Positions 45,696-56,237 of a DNA stretch of 64,000 bases are shown piece after piece. Made by a program: the position numbers and the translations under genes. Origin of the DNA: Diphasiastrum complanatum (Eukaryota > Streptophyta > Lycopodiopsida > Lycopodiales > Lycopodiaceae); contig CM055113.1 in the NCBI GenBank assembly GCA_029204225.1, positions 31,312,361 through 31,376,360 on the forward strand, given 5' to 3'. The first letter of the stretch is position 1. Each line of letters opens with the position of its first letter. Under the pieces are notes generated by a model. It did no database searches and was not told the origin of the DNA. It saw only the letters and a list, made by a program, of their open reading frames with translations.

Positions 45696-46315
45696 CTTAC
45701 TAGTGAATTCTACAAGCAAAAAATTGGTTTGATTGATTCTAGAAACTCACAAAAGGTCTCTCTTATAGTGATTCTCTCAAATTTGGTTTCTATCCCAACA
45801 AATGGACTTCTAACCATGATTCTAGCACTTTCTCACGAAGATGAAATGAAGATTAGGTGAGATCCAATCAACTACAATCAAATCAAGACAATTTTGACTA
45901 TTTTTGGATACTATAATTGCTAAATCTCACTCAGACTTCTTGATGGTTTTTCAAGACCTGTAAAACACTTTTAGAGGACTTGTTTTTAGCCTAGATTAAT
46001 TAGACCTCATGACACTAAGTCAAATCTAATCAATGGCAATCAATCTTGGTAGCTTTTCCTAGGATTAGCACCAAATAACCTCGTCAAGAATTGATAGAAT
46101 CCATTTTTATGGATCTAAGGAATATTGAGTATTAAATGTAGGTTCAGAGATGCCCACATTTGTGGATAGTATGGATTTTGATGCTCACAATGTTTAGAAC
46201 AAAATCCCCTCCTCAAAGTTTAGATTCAAACTCACCCTCTCAATTCTAGTTTCTAGCAACAAAACTTGCTAAAAATGGATTTGCCTTTTGATCAAACACT
46301 AACCCCTTATGCTTG
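45696..46315 (-). other. Leader between PBS and gag
   Basis: Non-coding, in the leader position of the element with LTR at 46328-47415. Nothing else recognised. Confidence 0.45.
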
Positions 46316-46327
46316 GATCTAATACCA
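46316..46327 (-). other. Primer-binding site (degenerate)
   Basis: The minus strand reads TGGTATTAGATC, two mismatches from TGGTATCAGAGC, directly next to the LTR. Confidence 0.65.
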
Positions 46328-47415
46328 TGTTAAATTTCAGTACTTAATAGCAATTTTGCACTTAACAATCAAGAACAATCATAAAGGTTTGATAAAAGAT
46401 GGAAATCCAAGTTCACATGTGTGAAACATAGCCTCCTGCAAACAAAAAATGGAAGTTAAAACACTTCGATTGTATTTGGATCATAAAAACTCAATACAAA
46501 TGTGGAGTAGCTCGAGATTGCAATAAGCTTTAAAAAATATTCTAAGTGTTTACTATGGAGAGCTCACTACATAGAAAAGCCTCTTGCTTTGTAAAGTTAG
46601 GTAAATTTTTAGCATGTAATAAGGAAGTTAACTTGGCTTTCTTGCCTTAATTTTCCAACCTAGCCTCATTCCTAGAGTCATGCCAAGTAGGTGGCTAGTT
46701 GGTCAATCTCCACCACAAATCTAGGATTTAGGTCCTTAAAGTAGGAATCGCTACCAAATTGACTTGGCCTACTCTTTAGACTTGATCTAACCTACACTAG
46801 GGTAGGTTTCTCACGTGGCTCCATGGCCTCACACATGTGGGACCCACTTATCTCATAATCTACATTATTTGACATAGGCAATTTTTCACAAGTTGACTAT
46901 CCATGATCAACATGGAGAAGTAATTATTGCAAAAGAAGATATTGCATGATCAAAATCCATTTTTTGTGTATACCAATCTTCCAAACTCGAGATCTAGACA
47001 TTGTTTTGTGTTGTTTTGCACATTGTTTCATACAAAATGATTGTATTTGAGTAAATAGTGTTTTCTTTGAGCATTCCTTACGTGCCAAAGAAAGGTAGAA
47101 CCAAATTTGTCTACACTCCATTTTATATTGAGAGGTTGATCTAGTTTGCAAAACATTGGTAAGAATTTTGAGATCTATCTCAATTTTTTGTTGCAAGATC
47201 TTGCATAGGATTTGAGAGTACATCCTTTATGATTCCTATAGTGAGAGAGAAGCAACATATTTTTTGTTCTGTCATACTATACCAACAAAGATAATACAGA
47301 TTTTGTAGTAAATAATGTTGAACCCCAAGAGGATAGTGCTTGAAAGTTAAGTATTTGTTACAACTATGACTTATTTCGAATGAAGTGGATTCGGGCGTTA
47401 TTTTGGTTGTCAACA
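46328..47415 (-). mobile_element. 5' LTR of minus-strand copia (about 1088 bp)
   Basis: In minus orientation it starts TGTTGACAACCAAAATAAC and ends GAAATTTAACA, followed by a PBS. TG...CA ends share a 4-bp inverted repeat. Its start resembles 31821 (minus). It carries CACATGTGTG palindromes near 46410 and 46835. Confidence 0.65.
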
Positions 47416-47900
47416 GACATTCAAAAGTAACCAGTATTACTTGTGTTGGGGGTGTGTAGTGTTAATAATTTCAAAACAACAATCTTGCCTCTATCCATTC
47501 GAATGAAATGTGTTCTACAGGTTAGATGTTATCAGAGTAGTACAACAGTACTACACTCTGGCTGATTAAGTTGTCGTCAGATATTTGAGAGATGTTCGAT
47601 GTATTCGTGTTTGAATAGACAATTAGTAAATTATACTTGCGAACTGTTCGGTTCTAGACAGAAGTCCTCAACAACTTAAGTCCAAGTTTATGGCTAAAGA
47701 GCATGAATAGTTTTAGAGTATGTTAGAAACTTATGTCTGATACAAACAAGAATACAGATCAATGACTCACTTCCTCGGACATGGACTGTCATCTTAGATG
47801 TATACATACAATTCTATCAAAGATTGTGAAAGATTGTACCAAATGTAGACATTATTCGAGTGTCGAATACAAAGTGTTCACGACAGACGAATTAGATAAT
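47416..47900. other. No gene seen
   Basis: AT-rich sequence with no recognised content between two copia fragments. Confidence 0.4.
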
Positions 47901-48509
47901 TTAAAGACAGTTCTTTAGAACATATTTACGGACATACAACAAACGATTGTAATGCACTAATTGTAGCAACATAGTGATAACTCTGGTAAGAGTTAAATCT
48001 GAGTGTGTCATGATGATCATCACCCAATTCTCATACATAAAGGGTAGGCTTGAAACCAATGTCATAAATGCGTCTTGATCGTCTATGACTAATCCAACAG
48101 CGGCCATCGATTCCAAGAGATTCTTAAACTGGTTAATATGATTCTGAAGAGAATCGTTGTTTGACATCTTGAGTGTGAAGAATTTCCTTCGAAGATGTAA
48201 CTTGGTAGTTACATCTCTCACATCATATAGTGAGCTCAAGATGTCCCAAACTTCTTTCAAAGGTTGGGCTTTAACTAAGTGGCCAATCTAAGTATCTGAT
48301 ATATTGAAGATAATAAGCGCGAAAGCTTTACAATCTTTCAATTTTCACTTTGAGTTTTCTATGTCGTCTTCAGGCTTCACTTCGATACATGTAACAACAT
48401 CCCACAACTCGTTGGTGATTAGCAAGGTCTTCATCTTACATTTCCATAAATGATAATTGGATCTATTCAGCTTGTCTGCGATAAGATCGGCATTACTTTG
48501 AGAATCCAT
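47901..48509 (-). pseudogene. Copia gag related to family B
   Basis: From ATG at 48509: MDSQSNADLIADKLNRSNYH, LWKCKMKTLLITNELWDVVT. Stops follow near 48350 and 48290, then KEVWDILSSLYDVRDVTTKL, HLRRKFFTLKMSNNDSLQNH and MAAVGLVIDDQDAFMTLVSS. It is close to the family B gag at 25346-26007 but clearly diverged, and ends near 47901 with no zinc knuckle. Confidence 0.85.
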
Positions 48510-48675
48510 CTGGAACTTTAGTCTGTCGACATTAAGAGAGATATCGTGCTGCGTTACAATTGAAAATCGATTCTGATATCAAAACAAATTGATTCGAATT
48601 GAAAAATTTGATATCGCGAAAGACATCAAGTATTAGAGCTTGTGCTCTGATAGTATTAGGCCTTGAAGAATCAAC

Positions 48676-48687
48676 GCTCTAATACCA
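48676..48687 (-). other. Primer-binding site
   Basis: The minus strand reads TGGTATTAGAGC next to an LTR start at 48688. A second, poorer PBS-like sequence (GCTCTGATAGTATTA on plus) lies at about 48639-48654. Confidence 0.75.
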
Positions 48688-48902
48688 TGTTGAAAAGAGG
48701 TGTGTGAAAAGATAGGATCAAATAGAATAGAATAATAGGAATTCGAACGACAAGAATTAAAACTTATTGTGCACAGCGAAATAAACTATTTTTCTCTTTC
48801 CTATCAATTTCGAACAGAATAATAGTGATAGAAATCACGTTCGATCTTATAGTAACTAACTTTGAAATCATTAGTACTATAGTGATTACGTAGACAAACA
48901 TT
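48688..48902 (-). mobile_element. Partial LTR, copia related to family B
   Basis: Begins TGTTGAAAAGAGGTGTG (plus) after the PBS and shares short stretches with the family B LTR (GCRCAGCGRAAYAA, AATAGTGATAGAAATCA). The other end is lost in a CT microsatellite. Confidence 0.6.

Positions 48903-48903
<1 letters not shown>

Positions 48904-48977
<74 letters not shown>
48904..48977. repeat. (CT)37 microsatellite
   Basis: 74 bp of CT dinucleotides, followed by a C-rich stretch (about 48985-49110) with repeated CCCTCC and CAACCATCCC phrases. It separates the LTR fragment from an unrelated RT fragment. Confidence 0.95.
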
Positions 48978-48981
<4 letters not shown>

Positions 48982-49114
48982 CGTACTACGTCCCACCCCC
49001 TGGAACCATCCCACCTCTACGTATTGTCCCTCCACCCCCTCAACCATCCCTCCCTCTCCTTCACAAACTAACCCCCTCCCCCCGAACCATCCCTCCTACT
49101 CCTCCGCGTATTGC

Positions 49115-49640
49115 CCCCAATACCAACAGCATAGCATATATTTGGTCCAGTCGTGGTAAGGTAAATCAAGCTCCCTACTAACTGCCTATACAACGTAGCA
49201 TCAAATGGTTGTGATTCGTCAAGCTTAGAAAGCTTTCTAGCTGGCTCAAAAGGAGTGTTCATTGGCTTGCAATCTTGTAGCCTGAACATGTGCAACAACT
49301 CTCTGATATACTTCACCTATGTTAGACCCACCTCATGTCCTTTTTGCCACACCTCCACTCCAAGGCAATAATGCATTAGGTTGAGATCTATCATCTCGGA
49401 TTTTTCCATGAGATCCTTCTTGATCATGTCTATCATCTCTTGATTATTTCCCATAATAATCAAGTCATCAACATAAAGAGCAACCAAAGCAATCATACCA
49501 TCAGAGCATAAGACATAAATGTTTGGATCAGAGTGTGTTCTCACCATCCCCTTAGAACGAAAGTAGGCATCAATCCTGTTGTACCACACACGCGGTGCTT
49601 GTTTGAGACCATAAGGGTGCCTTAAGAATGGTTTCTAAGG
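49115..49640 (-). pseudogene. Copia reverse transcriptase fragment, family E-like
   Basis: The minus strand reads GLKQAPRVWYNRIDAYFRSK, IALVALYVDDLIIMGNNQEM (catalytic YVDD), MHYCLGVEVWQKGHEVGLT, a stop, VKYIRELLHMFRLQDCKPMN, and LYRQLVGSLIYLTTTGPNIC. It resembles 58174-58782. Both ends are abrupt. Confidence 0.88.
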
Positions 49641-51153
49641 CATTCTGGCCAACCTTACACTGAAGTTTAGCGAAGAAGGCGAAGGGGCCTTGGTTTCCAA
49701 ATCTACGCAAATCTTATTTTAACACTCTCAGGCATTTCTGTTCATGTGAAGTCTGCATGAAAACATATCCACAGACTAGGTCTTTGGCCACTCTTGTTAT
49801 TTATGCGCACAATGTTATGTGGATAGTCTTTCATGCGTTCTCCACCGACTTGGTCTTTGGCCACTTGTGTGGAAATATATATCCACATGTAGTTGTCGCA
49901 TGGATAGCTAATCAAAACACTATGCATAGACTTGATCTCAAAGGATAATGGATTCCAACTATGAAAATTTCATGCAAAATCAAAATTTTATAGTCCATCA
50001 TTTTCCTTCAATTGGTGTCTCGTAAGATGCAAGAAAGTCGCCCATGTCCACGCAAGATAAATGGATTTAGACATAGGGAGTGGATGGTCGGAACTATTGT
50101 GCACTCCATTTCAGACTCTCCTTTAATAGAATTAAACATGCAAAATGAGATTAACTTAGTATAGACATTAAGCACTTCCTAGTTAATAACTAAAACATAC
50201 TTCAAAATTCATATATCTTCTAATCCTAACTAGAATTAAAATCATAACAAATCTAAACTTTCTATATACAACTAGTAGTAAGCAACAAGTTGTCTCTTCT
50301 AACAAGCAATTTGGCAAGCCTCCAAGCTAACCAAGGTGCCAATTTGTGGGCTTATTAAACTACTATATAAACATTTATTTGCATTGCTTGAGATCCATAC
50401 TTTAGATTTATATTGCAAGGATGATATTTCTCTCCTTATTCTTATCATAAACAAAGCAAGACTTATGCTCCAACACTCCTCACAAATCATTCTTTGACCA
50501 TCCTTCTAAGTTTGGAATTCAATAGAAAGTACTCTATACTTGATCATTGTTCTTTTCTATCTCCATCATTGCCCTTTTTCCTTTACATCTATGAGCTAGT
50601 TTTGTTACATGTAAATCAATCAAGGCAACTTGACAACTTGGTAGTGTTGCTTAATCATATGTTGCTCCTCTTATCTTTTAAGCTACTGGTGTGATTTTAT
50701 AGAAGGCCTATTGTCACCATTCCAATTTACTTCCATTGATCCATATATAGATGTTTGCAAAAATACACATTACCAATCTCTAACATTACACTCCACTATT
50801 TCTCAAAAGTATCCCAAAAAAGTTACCTTGTAAAAATCCAAATGTTATTCTTTGAAAACTTGTTTGAAAGAAAATATAAATATTATATCCAACTTGGTCA
50901 TGATTAAGTTATTAAAGTAAATCCCTACTTTTATTATTGAATGATGGGAAAACCCATCAATACAAAAAATGAAAGTACATAGACTAATAATGCCAAATGG
51001 CAAAAAGCAATTAAGCTAAAATTTCTAATAAAACATTAAACATTAAAATAATTACTCAAAACCTACTACTTTATATAAGTCACTAACTAGAATAGTGTCA
51101 CTAATAGTTAATGCAAGAAGCTTTGAAGCAGCCGCTCCTGCAAATTGAGCTCG
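49641..51153. other. No gene seen
   Basis: 1.5 kb without recognisable coding content. A short duplicated phrase (TTGGTCTTTGGCCACT or AGGTCTTTGGCCACTC) occurs near 49772 and 49851. Confidence 0.45.
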
Positions 51154-51696
51154 TCAAAGAATTGAAAGTGCTTGCAAATCTTTCAATGCAACAAAAACAC
51201 ATTGACGATAAAAAGATACAATGACGGACAATAACGTAACATTTTGTCCTTGGCGTTTCACAATAAGTTCCGCACATAAAAACAAAAAATCATTAAATTT
51301 CTTGTGAATGGATCTTTTTGGTGAGAAAATCCGAGGAGAGTCTTCTTCAATTCTCGACCCCATCACATCATAATTGTCTTCAAAATCAATAATAGGTGAT
51401 GCAAAGGAGATGAAATCTTCATCGGATGCACGGTCATTATAATCTTGCTCATTCTCTTGAGCTACGTGAGATGTATTAGCCCCTTGTATAGTGGAAGAAG
51501 AACGAAGATGATCTTGTTGAGAGAGATCAGCAATAATAACATCTTCAAGAGTGTGAATTAACTCACGCGACAGAACAAGGTCAACATCCCGACGAGATGA
51601 TTGCGAAGATGGCCCTGACAATATGTGTATGGCATGAGCAATAGCAACAACATCACGAATGGAATCATGTGACACTACATCCAAGAAATTCAGCAC
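51154..51696 (-). CDS. 180-codon open frame beside LINE remnant, unknown
   Basis: Uninterrupted minus-strand frame starting MLNFLDVVSHDSIRDVVAIA. It contains an acidic middle (DRASDEDFISFASPIIDFED) and a basic stretch (SPKRSIHKKFNDF). No domain was recognised. It directly follows the LINE-type RT remnant in the same orientation, so it may be the element's C-terminal region or a host exon at the insertion site. Codon use is unremarkable. It could also be non-coding. Confidence 0.3.
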   Translation of the reverse strand: MLNFLDVVSHDSIRDVVAIAHAIHILSGPSSQSSRRDVDLVLSRELIHTLEDVIIADLSQQDHLRSSSTIQGANTSHVAQENEQDYNDRASDEDFISFASPIIDFEDNYDVMGSRIEEDSPRIFSPKRSIHKKFNDFLFLCAELIVKRQGQNVTLLSVIVSFYRQCVFVALKDLQALSIL

Positions 51697-51724
51697 ATGA
51701 CCACCTGAAAATTAGACAGACTAT

Positions 51725-52900
51725 TTAACATTGGATGTGATAGCTCCAATCTAGTACAAAGGGCAATAATAGACAAGTCAGAGGAGAGTCGCAAAAGTGA
51801 GAGAACTGGATGCTTAGACCGGCACATAAAAGAAGACGAGCCCAAATAGCATCAGATAATGAATCATTGATAAGCTCAGTGAAAAAATAAGAGTGAAAAT
51901 GCTCCATGAGAGTCTTCTGAAAAAACTAATTTTTAATTTGCCACCAAAGATTCAAAGGGAGGCATAACAGACTGCACAAGTGGTGGAAGTAAATCTCTAA
52001 CAATGCGAAGATCGTATTGAAAAGCAAAATTGTCAATTTCCAGAAGAGCCACCGGATCAAAAAGAACAGACTGGTTACCCTGCTGGGATTTGGAAACTAG
52101 TCAGACCAACAAGTGCCCCAACTTTCTAAAAAAGTAGCCAGAGCAGTGCAAGCGATAGATACTAGGCCACCACCCACGTGAAAGATAGCCAGGACGTTGG
52201 GCAAAGCACTAAGTGAGAATTCCGAAAGCAACCTAACAGTTTCCAAATTTTGGCCAAATATCATAATGATGAGCAAATTTATTTAGAATATCCCACATGA
52301 CGTATCCAAGAGAACTAATGAAAACACCAAGTGCCTTAATGTCATGCTCAGAAGTAATGAACTCTATAGGGAAAGAGAAATTTGCTAGAAGGCCTTTTGA
52401 ACACCAAGCTACACACCTAGACTTATTCATCTTAAGCCCAAGAGAGCAAAGTTGTGTTAAGAAATGCAAAAAAACTGGGATGAATTTACTAGCAAATTCG
52501 CCTATATGTGTCTCATCTACAATGGAGGGGAATAGACGGGAGGAAGCATAATAGTGTGCCAAAGCAAGGAGAGGTCCACCTAAGGGGTCCCCCTGTTGAG
52601 TTCCCTTGGCAGAAGAAATGATGATAACATCACATGTATGAGAAGCAAAACTAAAGTATAAACATGAACTTTTAGAATAAGAGCGCACAAAAGGAATGAA
52701 TAAGGCTAGTATATCTTGTGGTTCCATGAAGTTCTTGAAGCCGCTCGAGAAACAAAAACTTAATCAAGATGAAGATCTTAAATAGCTCATAAAGCATGGA
52801 CAACATCTCACAACCACCAGGAGTAGCACACCCAAACTGAAACGGAAAAAGATCCCGAAACTAGAAAAAATCAATATTCCTACTGCATTCAAGAAACTAT
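51725..52900 (-). pseudogene. LINE-type reverse transcriptase remnant
   Basis: The minus strand from about 52880 reads LFPFQFGCATPGGCEMLSML, then after a shift AKGTQQGDPLGGPLLALAHY, LFPSIVDETHIGEF (degenerate form of the catalytic ADDTHI), SLGLKMNKSRCVAWCSKGLL and SEHDIKALGVFISSLGY. Further fragments (FAFQYDLRIVRDLLPPLVQS, then LMEHFHSYFFTELINDSLSD) match the region after RT in this class. It is an RVT_1-type non-LTR polymerase. No endonuclease part was seen. The YxDD motif has become V-D-E, so it is inactive. Confidence 0.8.
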
Positions 52901-54018
52901 GGAAAAACAAGACCACGATGATCGCTTATTCAACATTTGATCAGGCTATCAAACGACCCTTGCTTTCTCTCTCACAATTTGCTCACCCATTCGCTTTGTT
53001 TCCTGCTGCCACATCTTTAGAATTACTTAGTTATTGTTTGCCTTTGGTGAAACGTTGTCTGAATTTCTGCATGACATTGTATGACAGAGTTTTGCTTTCA
53101 TAAAACCTTATAAACCCGCATGTAAATAGGAGTTTGCGTGCGGTTTTGCCTTGTAGTACCTAGTTATACCTCTGAAATTGCTGGCTGTCCAATTGCTGTA
53201 GATCGCTAAGGAGAACCCTTTTACTCATGGACCATCTTCCCATAAATTCAACCTACGTTATAATATTATGATAGACTGTCTCGCTTTAAATAACCAAATC
53301 TGCCCATGTGTGGTGTGGTGTGGTGTGGTGGTAGGGGGTTTTTGTTGTGGGATTCACCACCCAACTTCAAACCCCCGTCCACACATTGGTTGTATCAAAA
53401 TATATTCATTTATTTATTTATTTATATTTATATGTATATATCTATAAATCCAATGATATAAAAACTCTACTCCGATAGTTTTCTATCATGATGACCAAGA
53501 AACAAATGCAATTTTCTATGTTATCAAACCACCAAAAATCCCTATGGTTAACTGCAGAATTAGCCAAAATCTAAGTACTGTCTTGTCGATAGCAAAAAGA
53601 TAAGCACTCAAATTGAATACGAGTAACAAATGAGCTTTCAGGTTTCACACATGATAAAACTACGCATCACAAATCAACTGGTTATCACTAAAAAGGGGCA
53701 AGAAGGGGACAAGTACCACCACTCTAAAAAATTGCAGGTGGGCCTAAAACAAGAAGATAAAAATTTTAATCAAAAATGTCAGTAACAAATAAAAAAGAGC
53801 CAGGAAGTTGTAGTTGAAAGCACTAATTTCTTGCTAATGTGTCAAGTAGATAGAATATTTAAGATAGGAGAAAAAAATAGTGCACTCATAAACAGTGAAT
53901 GACTTCACCGATACACACATTAGCTCTGCATTCTCCAATTCATATCTGAATAACAACAGCTACTAAAGAACACAAAGTCTACATGTTCCATGATTTGATT
54001 CAACCAACAGCAAGCAAA
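52901..54018. other. No gene seen; simple repeats
   Basis: Contains (GGTGT)n at 53307-53336, ATTT repeats at 53405-53430 and TATATA-rich sequence to 53450. A short plus frame at 52918-53103 has no recognised content. Confidence 0.5.
53307..53336. repeat. (GGTGT)n microsatellite
   Basis: About five units of GTGTG/GGTGT followed by a G-rich run. Confidence 0.85.
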
Positions 54019-54044
54019 CAGGTATTTGTTTAAACAAATACCTG
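54019..54044. repeat. Perfect 26-bp palindrome
   Basis: CAGGTATTTGTTT is followed without spacer by its exact reverse complement, centred on GTTTAAAC. No protein-binding family was assigned. Confidence 0.95.
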
Positions 54045-54120
54045 CGTACAATTACCAGTAATATCTCCAAACAAACCCCATGCAAACCATAGAATTTCCA
54101 AGTATTCCCCAAAAATAAAG

Positions 54121-54122
<2 letters not shown>

Positions 54123-54160
<38 letters not shown>

Positions 54161-54171
54161 CAGAGAGAGAG
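54123..54171. repeat. (GA)n microsatellite, interrupted by two GACA
   Basis: About 49 bp of GA dinucleotides with two C interruptions. Confidence 0.93.
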
Positions 54172-54439
54172 ACTTTTCTTCAAAAGTGGAAGACATTTAA
54201 TACACTAATTTCAAGCTCATCAGCCAATTCCAAAGATTTCCACTATATATTTTCTCAGACATATACTCGGATACAACAATGCTGAATAAGGCCGTGCCAC
54301 TGAGCCGTGCAAATCACAGATAATTCCGGTGTAAAAAATGCATCTAGCCAAATCTTACTTTTACCTCAAAGGGATACTGGCAACTCCTTTACCTCTTACA
54401 GAACATCATGGCATATTAGGTTCATGAAATACTTGAGCC

Positions 54440-54608
54440 CTATACCTTAGACATGTCATAGGCCCATAAAGACTGCGATCCTGGAGTACTATAATAATCA
54501 CCAAGATGAGGAATTTGAACAGAGCTCGTGGTAGTTGACCATGCAGGACTGCCTTGACCAGTAAACATAGACCAGCCAGTCTCCAGGCCCATCCTCTTTG
54601 TAGACAAC
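54440..54608 (-). CDS. Possible last exon of a host gene
   Basis: The minus strand has an acceptor-like CTTGGTCTTGTTTTAG ending at 54609. It is followed by an open stretch of 55 codons: LSTKRMGLETGWSMFTGQGS, PAWSTTTSSVQIPHLGDYYS, TPGSQSLWAYDMSKV, then TAG at 54442-54440. The composition (Ser/Thr/Gly/Pro/Trp, balanced) looks like a genuine protein C-terminus rather than transposon sequence. The gene was not identified. No upstream exon is visible because a (TC)30 tract lies in the putative intron and a copia element begins about 500 bp away. Confidence 0.4.
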
Positions 54609-54628
54609 CTAAAACAAGACCAAGATAA

Positions 54629-54632
<4 letters not shown>

Positions 54633-54692
<60 letters not shown>
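54633..54692. repeat. (TC)30 microsatellite
   Basis: Uninterrupted TC dinucleotides. Confidence 0.97.
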
Positions 54693-54695
<3 letters not shown>

Positions 54696-55099
54696 GATAC
54701 CCGTTCGGTGTTTGGAACAAGACAGGTTCCATATGTATGGAATTTATAGAAAGAGATTGTATTTTTTTCCCCTGAGAAAATATCCCTTCCTCAAACAAAA
54801 ATTTGAAATTATATTTTTGGAAGTCGACTTCTTTTGGGTTCTTAGGGAATATGTAATCTATTTGTGACCAATTCTCTATTTGAATTGCATGTTATACGAA
54901 GTATACCTCACTTTTTGTCAATCTTCACATGCTCTCCTCTTTGACCTCCTCTTTGACACGTTCATTGCTGAAAAAAAAAATATGACCCATATTTGGAATA
55001 TTGAAGCCTTACTGGGAGATTGGCTGATGAATTTTTTTGCTCATCAGGTAGACATTGTACAATAGAATATTGTTCAACCTTGATCAGGATGTGTGGTGT
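54693..55099. other. No gene seen
   Basis: AT-rich, short frames only. It ends where copia gag sequence begins. Confidence 0.45.
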
Positions 55100-55860
55100 T
55101 GAATCGTTGAAGATACTTGTATTATCAATGTTGGAAACTTGTGATAGCTGAGGAGCCTATTCCAACATCAGAACCTGAGCTCAAGGACTATATCAAGAGA
55201 GGGGAAAGAGCACACAGAATCATCAACATCTCTGTGAAGAATAATGTTCTTCCTCTAATCAGGTCAGCCAAAGGGCCTAGGGAAGCATGGCACATTCTTT
55301 GTGCATTGTATGAAATACGAAATGTAGCTAGACTTCTCTACTTGAAGAACAAGTTGTCTTCCCTCAGGATGGATTCAGAAGAGTCAATCACTAACCATCT
55401 TAGCAAGATCCAAGATCTTAGATACCAGCTTTCTGCAGTTGGAGAGGCTATTGCTGACAAAGATTGGTGTCAATAGTTCTGAATAGCTTATCATATGCTT
55501 ATTAGAACTTTGTTATGATGACATTTATGAGGGAACCTATGAAGAGGGATATGATCTCTTGTTAAAAGAGGTGATGAGGAGAGTTAATCTCTCCAAGAGG
55601 GACGATTTCCAAAAGCTTGCCTTTGCTTCTAAGAAGAAGCAACAGTTTGCCAAGGACAAGAAGAAAGGCAAAAACAAAGGAGCACCACAAGCACTTGAGC
55701 AAGGAATGGAGAAGTTGCAAGTGTCAGAAGCACAATCCTCCTCTACTACCTCTTCTACAGCTCGAAGGAAGGGGAATTGCAATTATTGTGTTAAGTATGG
55801 TCACTTTGCTTTTGAGTGCAAGAAGAAGCTTGGAGAGCAAAAGAAGGGCACAAAGATGTT
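55100..55860 (+). pseudogene. Copia gag, family E (N-terminus missing)
   Basis: UBN2 region: LYYQCWKLVIAEEPIPTSEP, VLPLIRSAKGPREAWHILCA, LYEIRNVARLLYLKNKLSSL and SITNHLSKIQDLRYQLSAVG, with a stop at about 55474. In a shifted frame, LLKEVMRRVNLSKRDDFQKL leads to a Lys-rich linker and an intact zinc knuckle CNYCVKYGHFAFEC. The first part of gag, leader, PBS and 5' LTR are absent, so the element is truncated near 55100. Confidence 0.87.
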
Positions 55861-55879
55861 GTAGAGAGTGTTGCAAGAG

Positions 55880-56237
55880 AGGAGCAAAATGACATAAGGC
55901 AAGTTGAGCTATTTTCTGTTGCATTGGCCTCACAAGCTACATCAGGTGGTTGGTATATTGACTCGGGAGCTTCAAAGCACATGACCCCTCATAGGGATTG
56001 GTTTAATACCTTTGTGGGGATTGGTGATCAACAAGAAGTGTGCCTAGGTGACAACTCAACACACAAGGTCAAGGGGAAGGGCACAGTTCCTATAAAGCTT
56101 CCATCAGGAGAAGTCAAAGTCATTAAGAATTTTTTATATGTACCAGGACTTGTTAAAAACCTTCTTTCAGTAGGAGCTATCACTCAACAAAATATGAAAG
56201 TTGAATTTGATGCTACTTCTTGTCTTGTATTGATTTG
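55880..56237 (+). pseudogene. Copia protease, family E
   Basis: GGWYIDSGASKHMTPHRDWF has the intact active site DSGAS, then VCLGDNSTHKVKGKGTVPIK, FLYVPGLVKNLLSVGAITQQ and VEFDATSC. The frame stops at 56235 after a small shift into the pre-integrase region. Confidence 0.9.

Noticed and set aside
52918..53103. Plus-strand 61-codon frame upstream of the LINE remnant
   Set aside because: Reads plausibly but has no domain, splice context or homologue I recognise, and lies antisense to possible LINE sequence.
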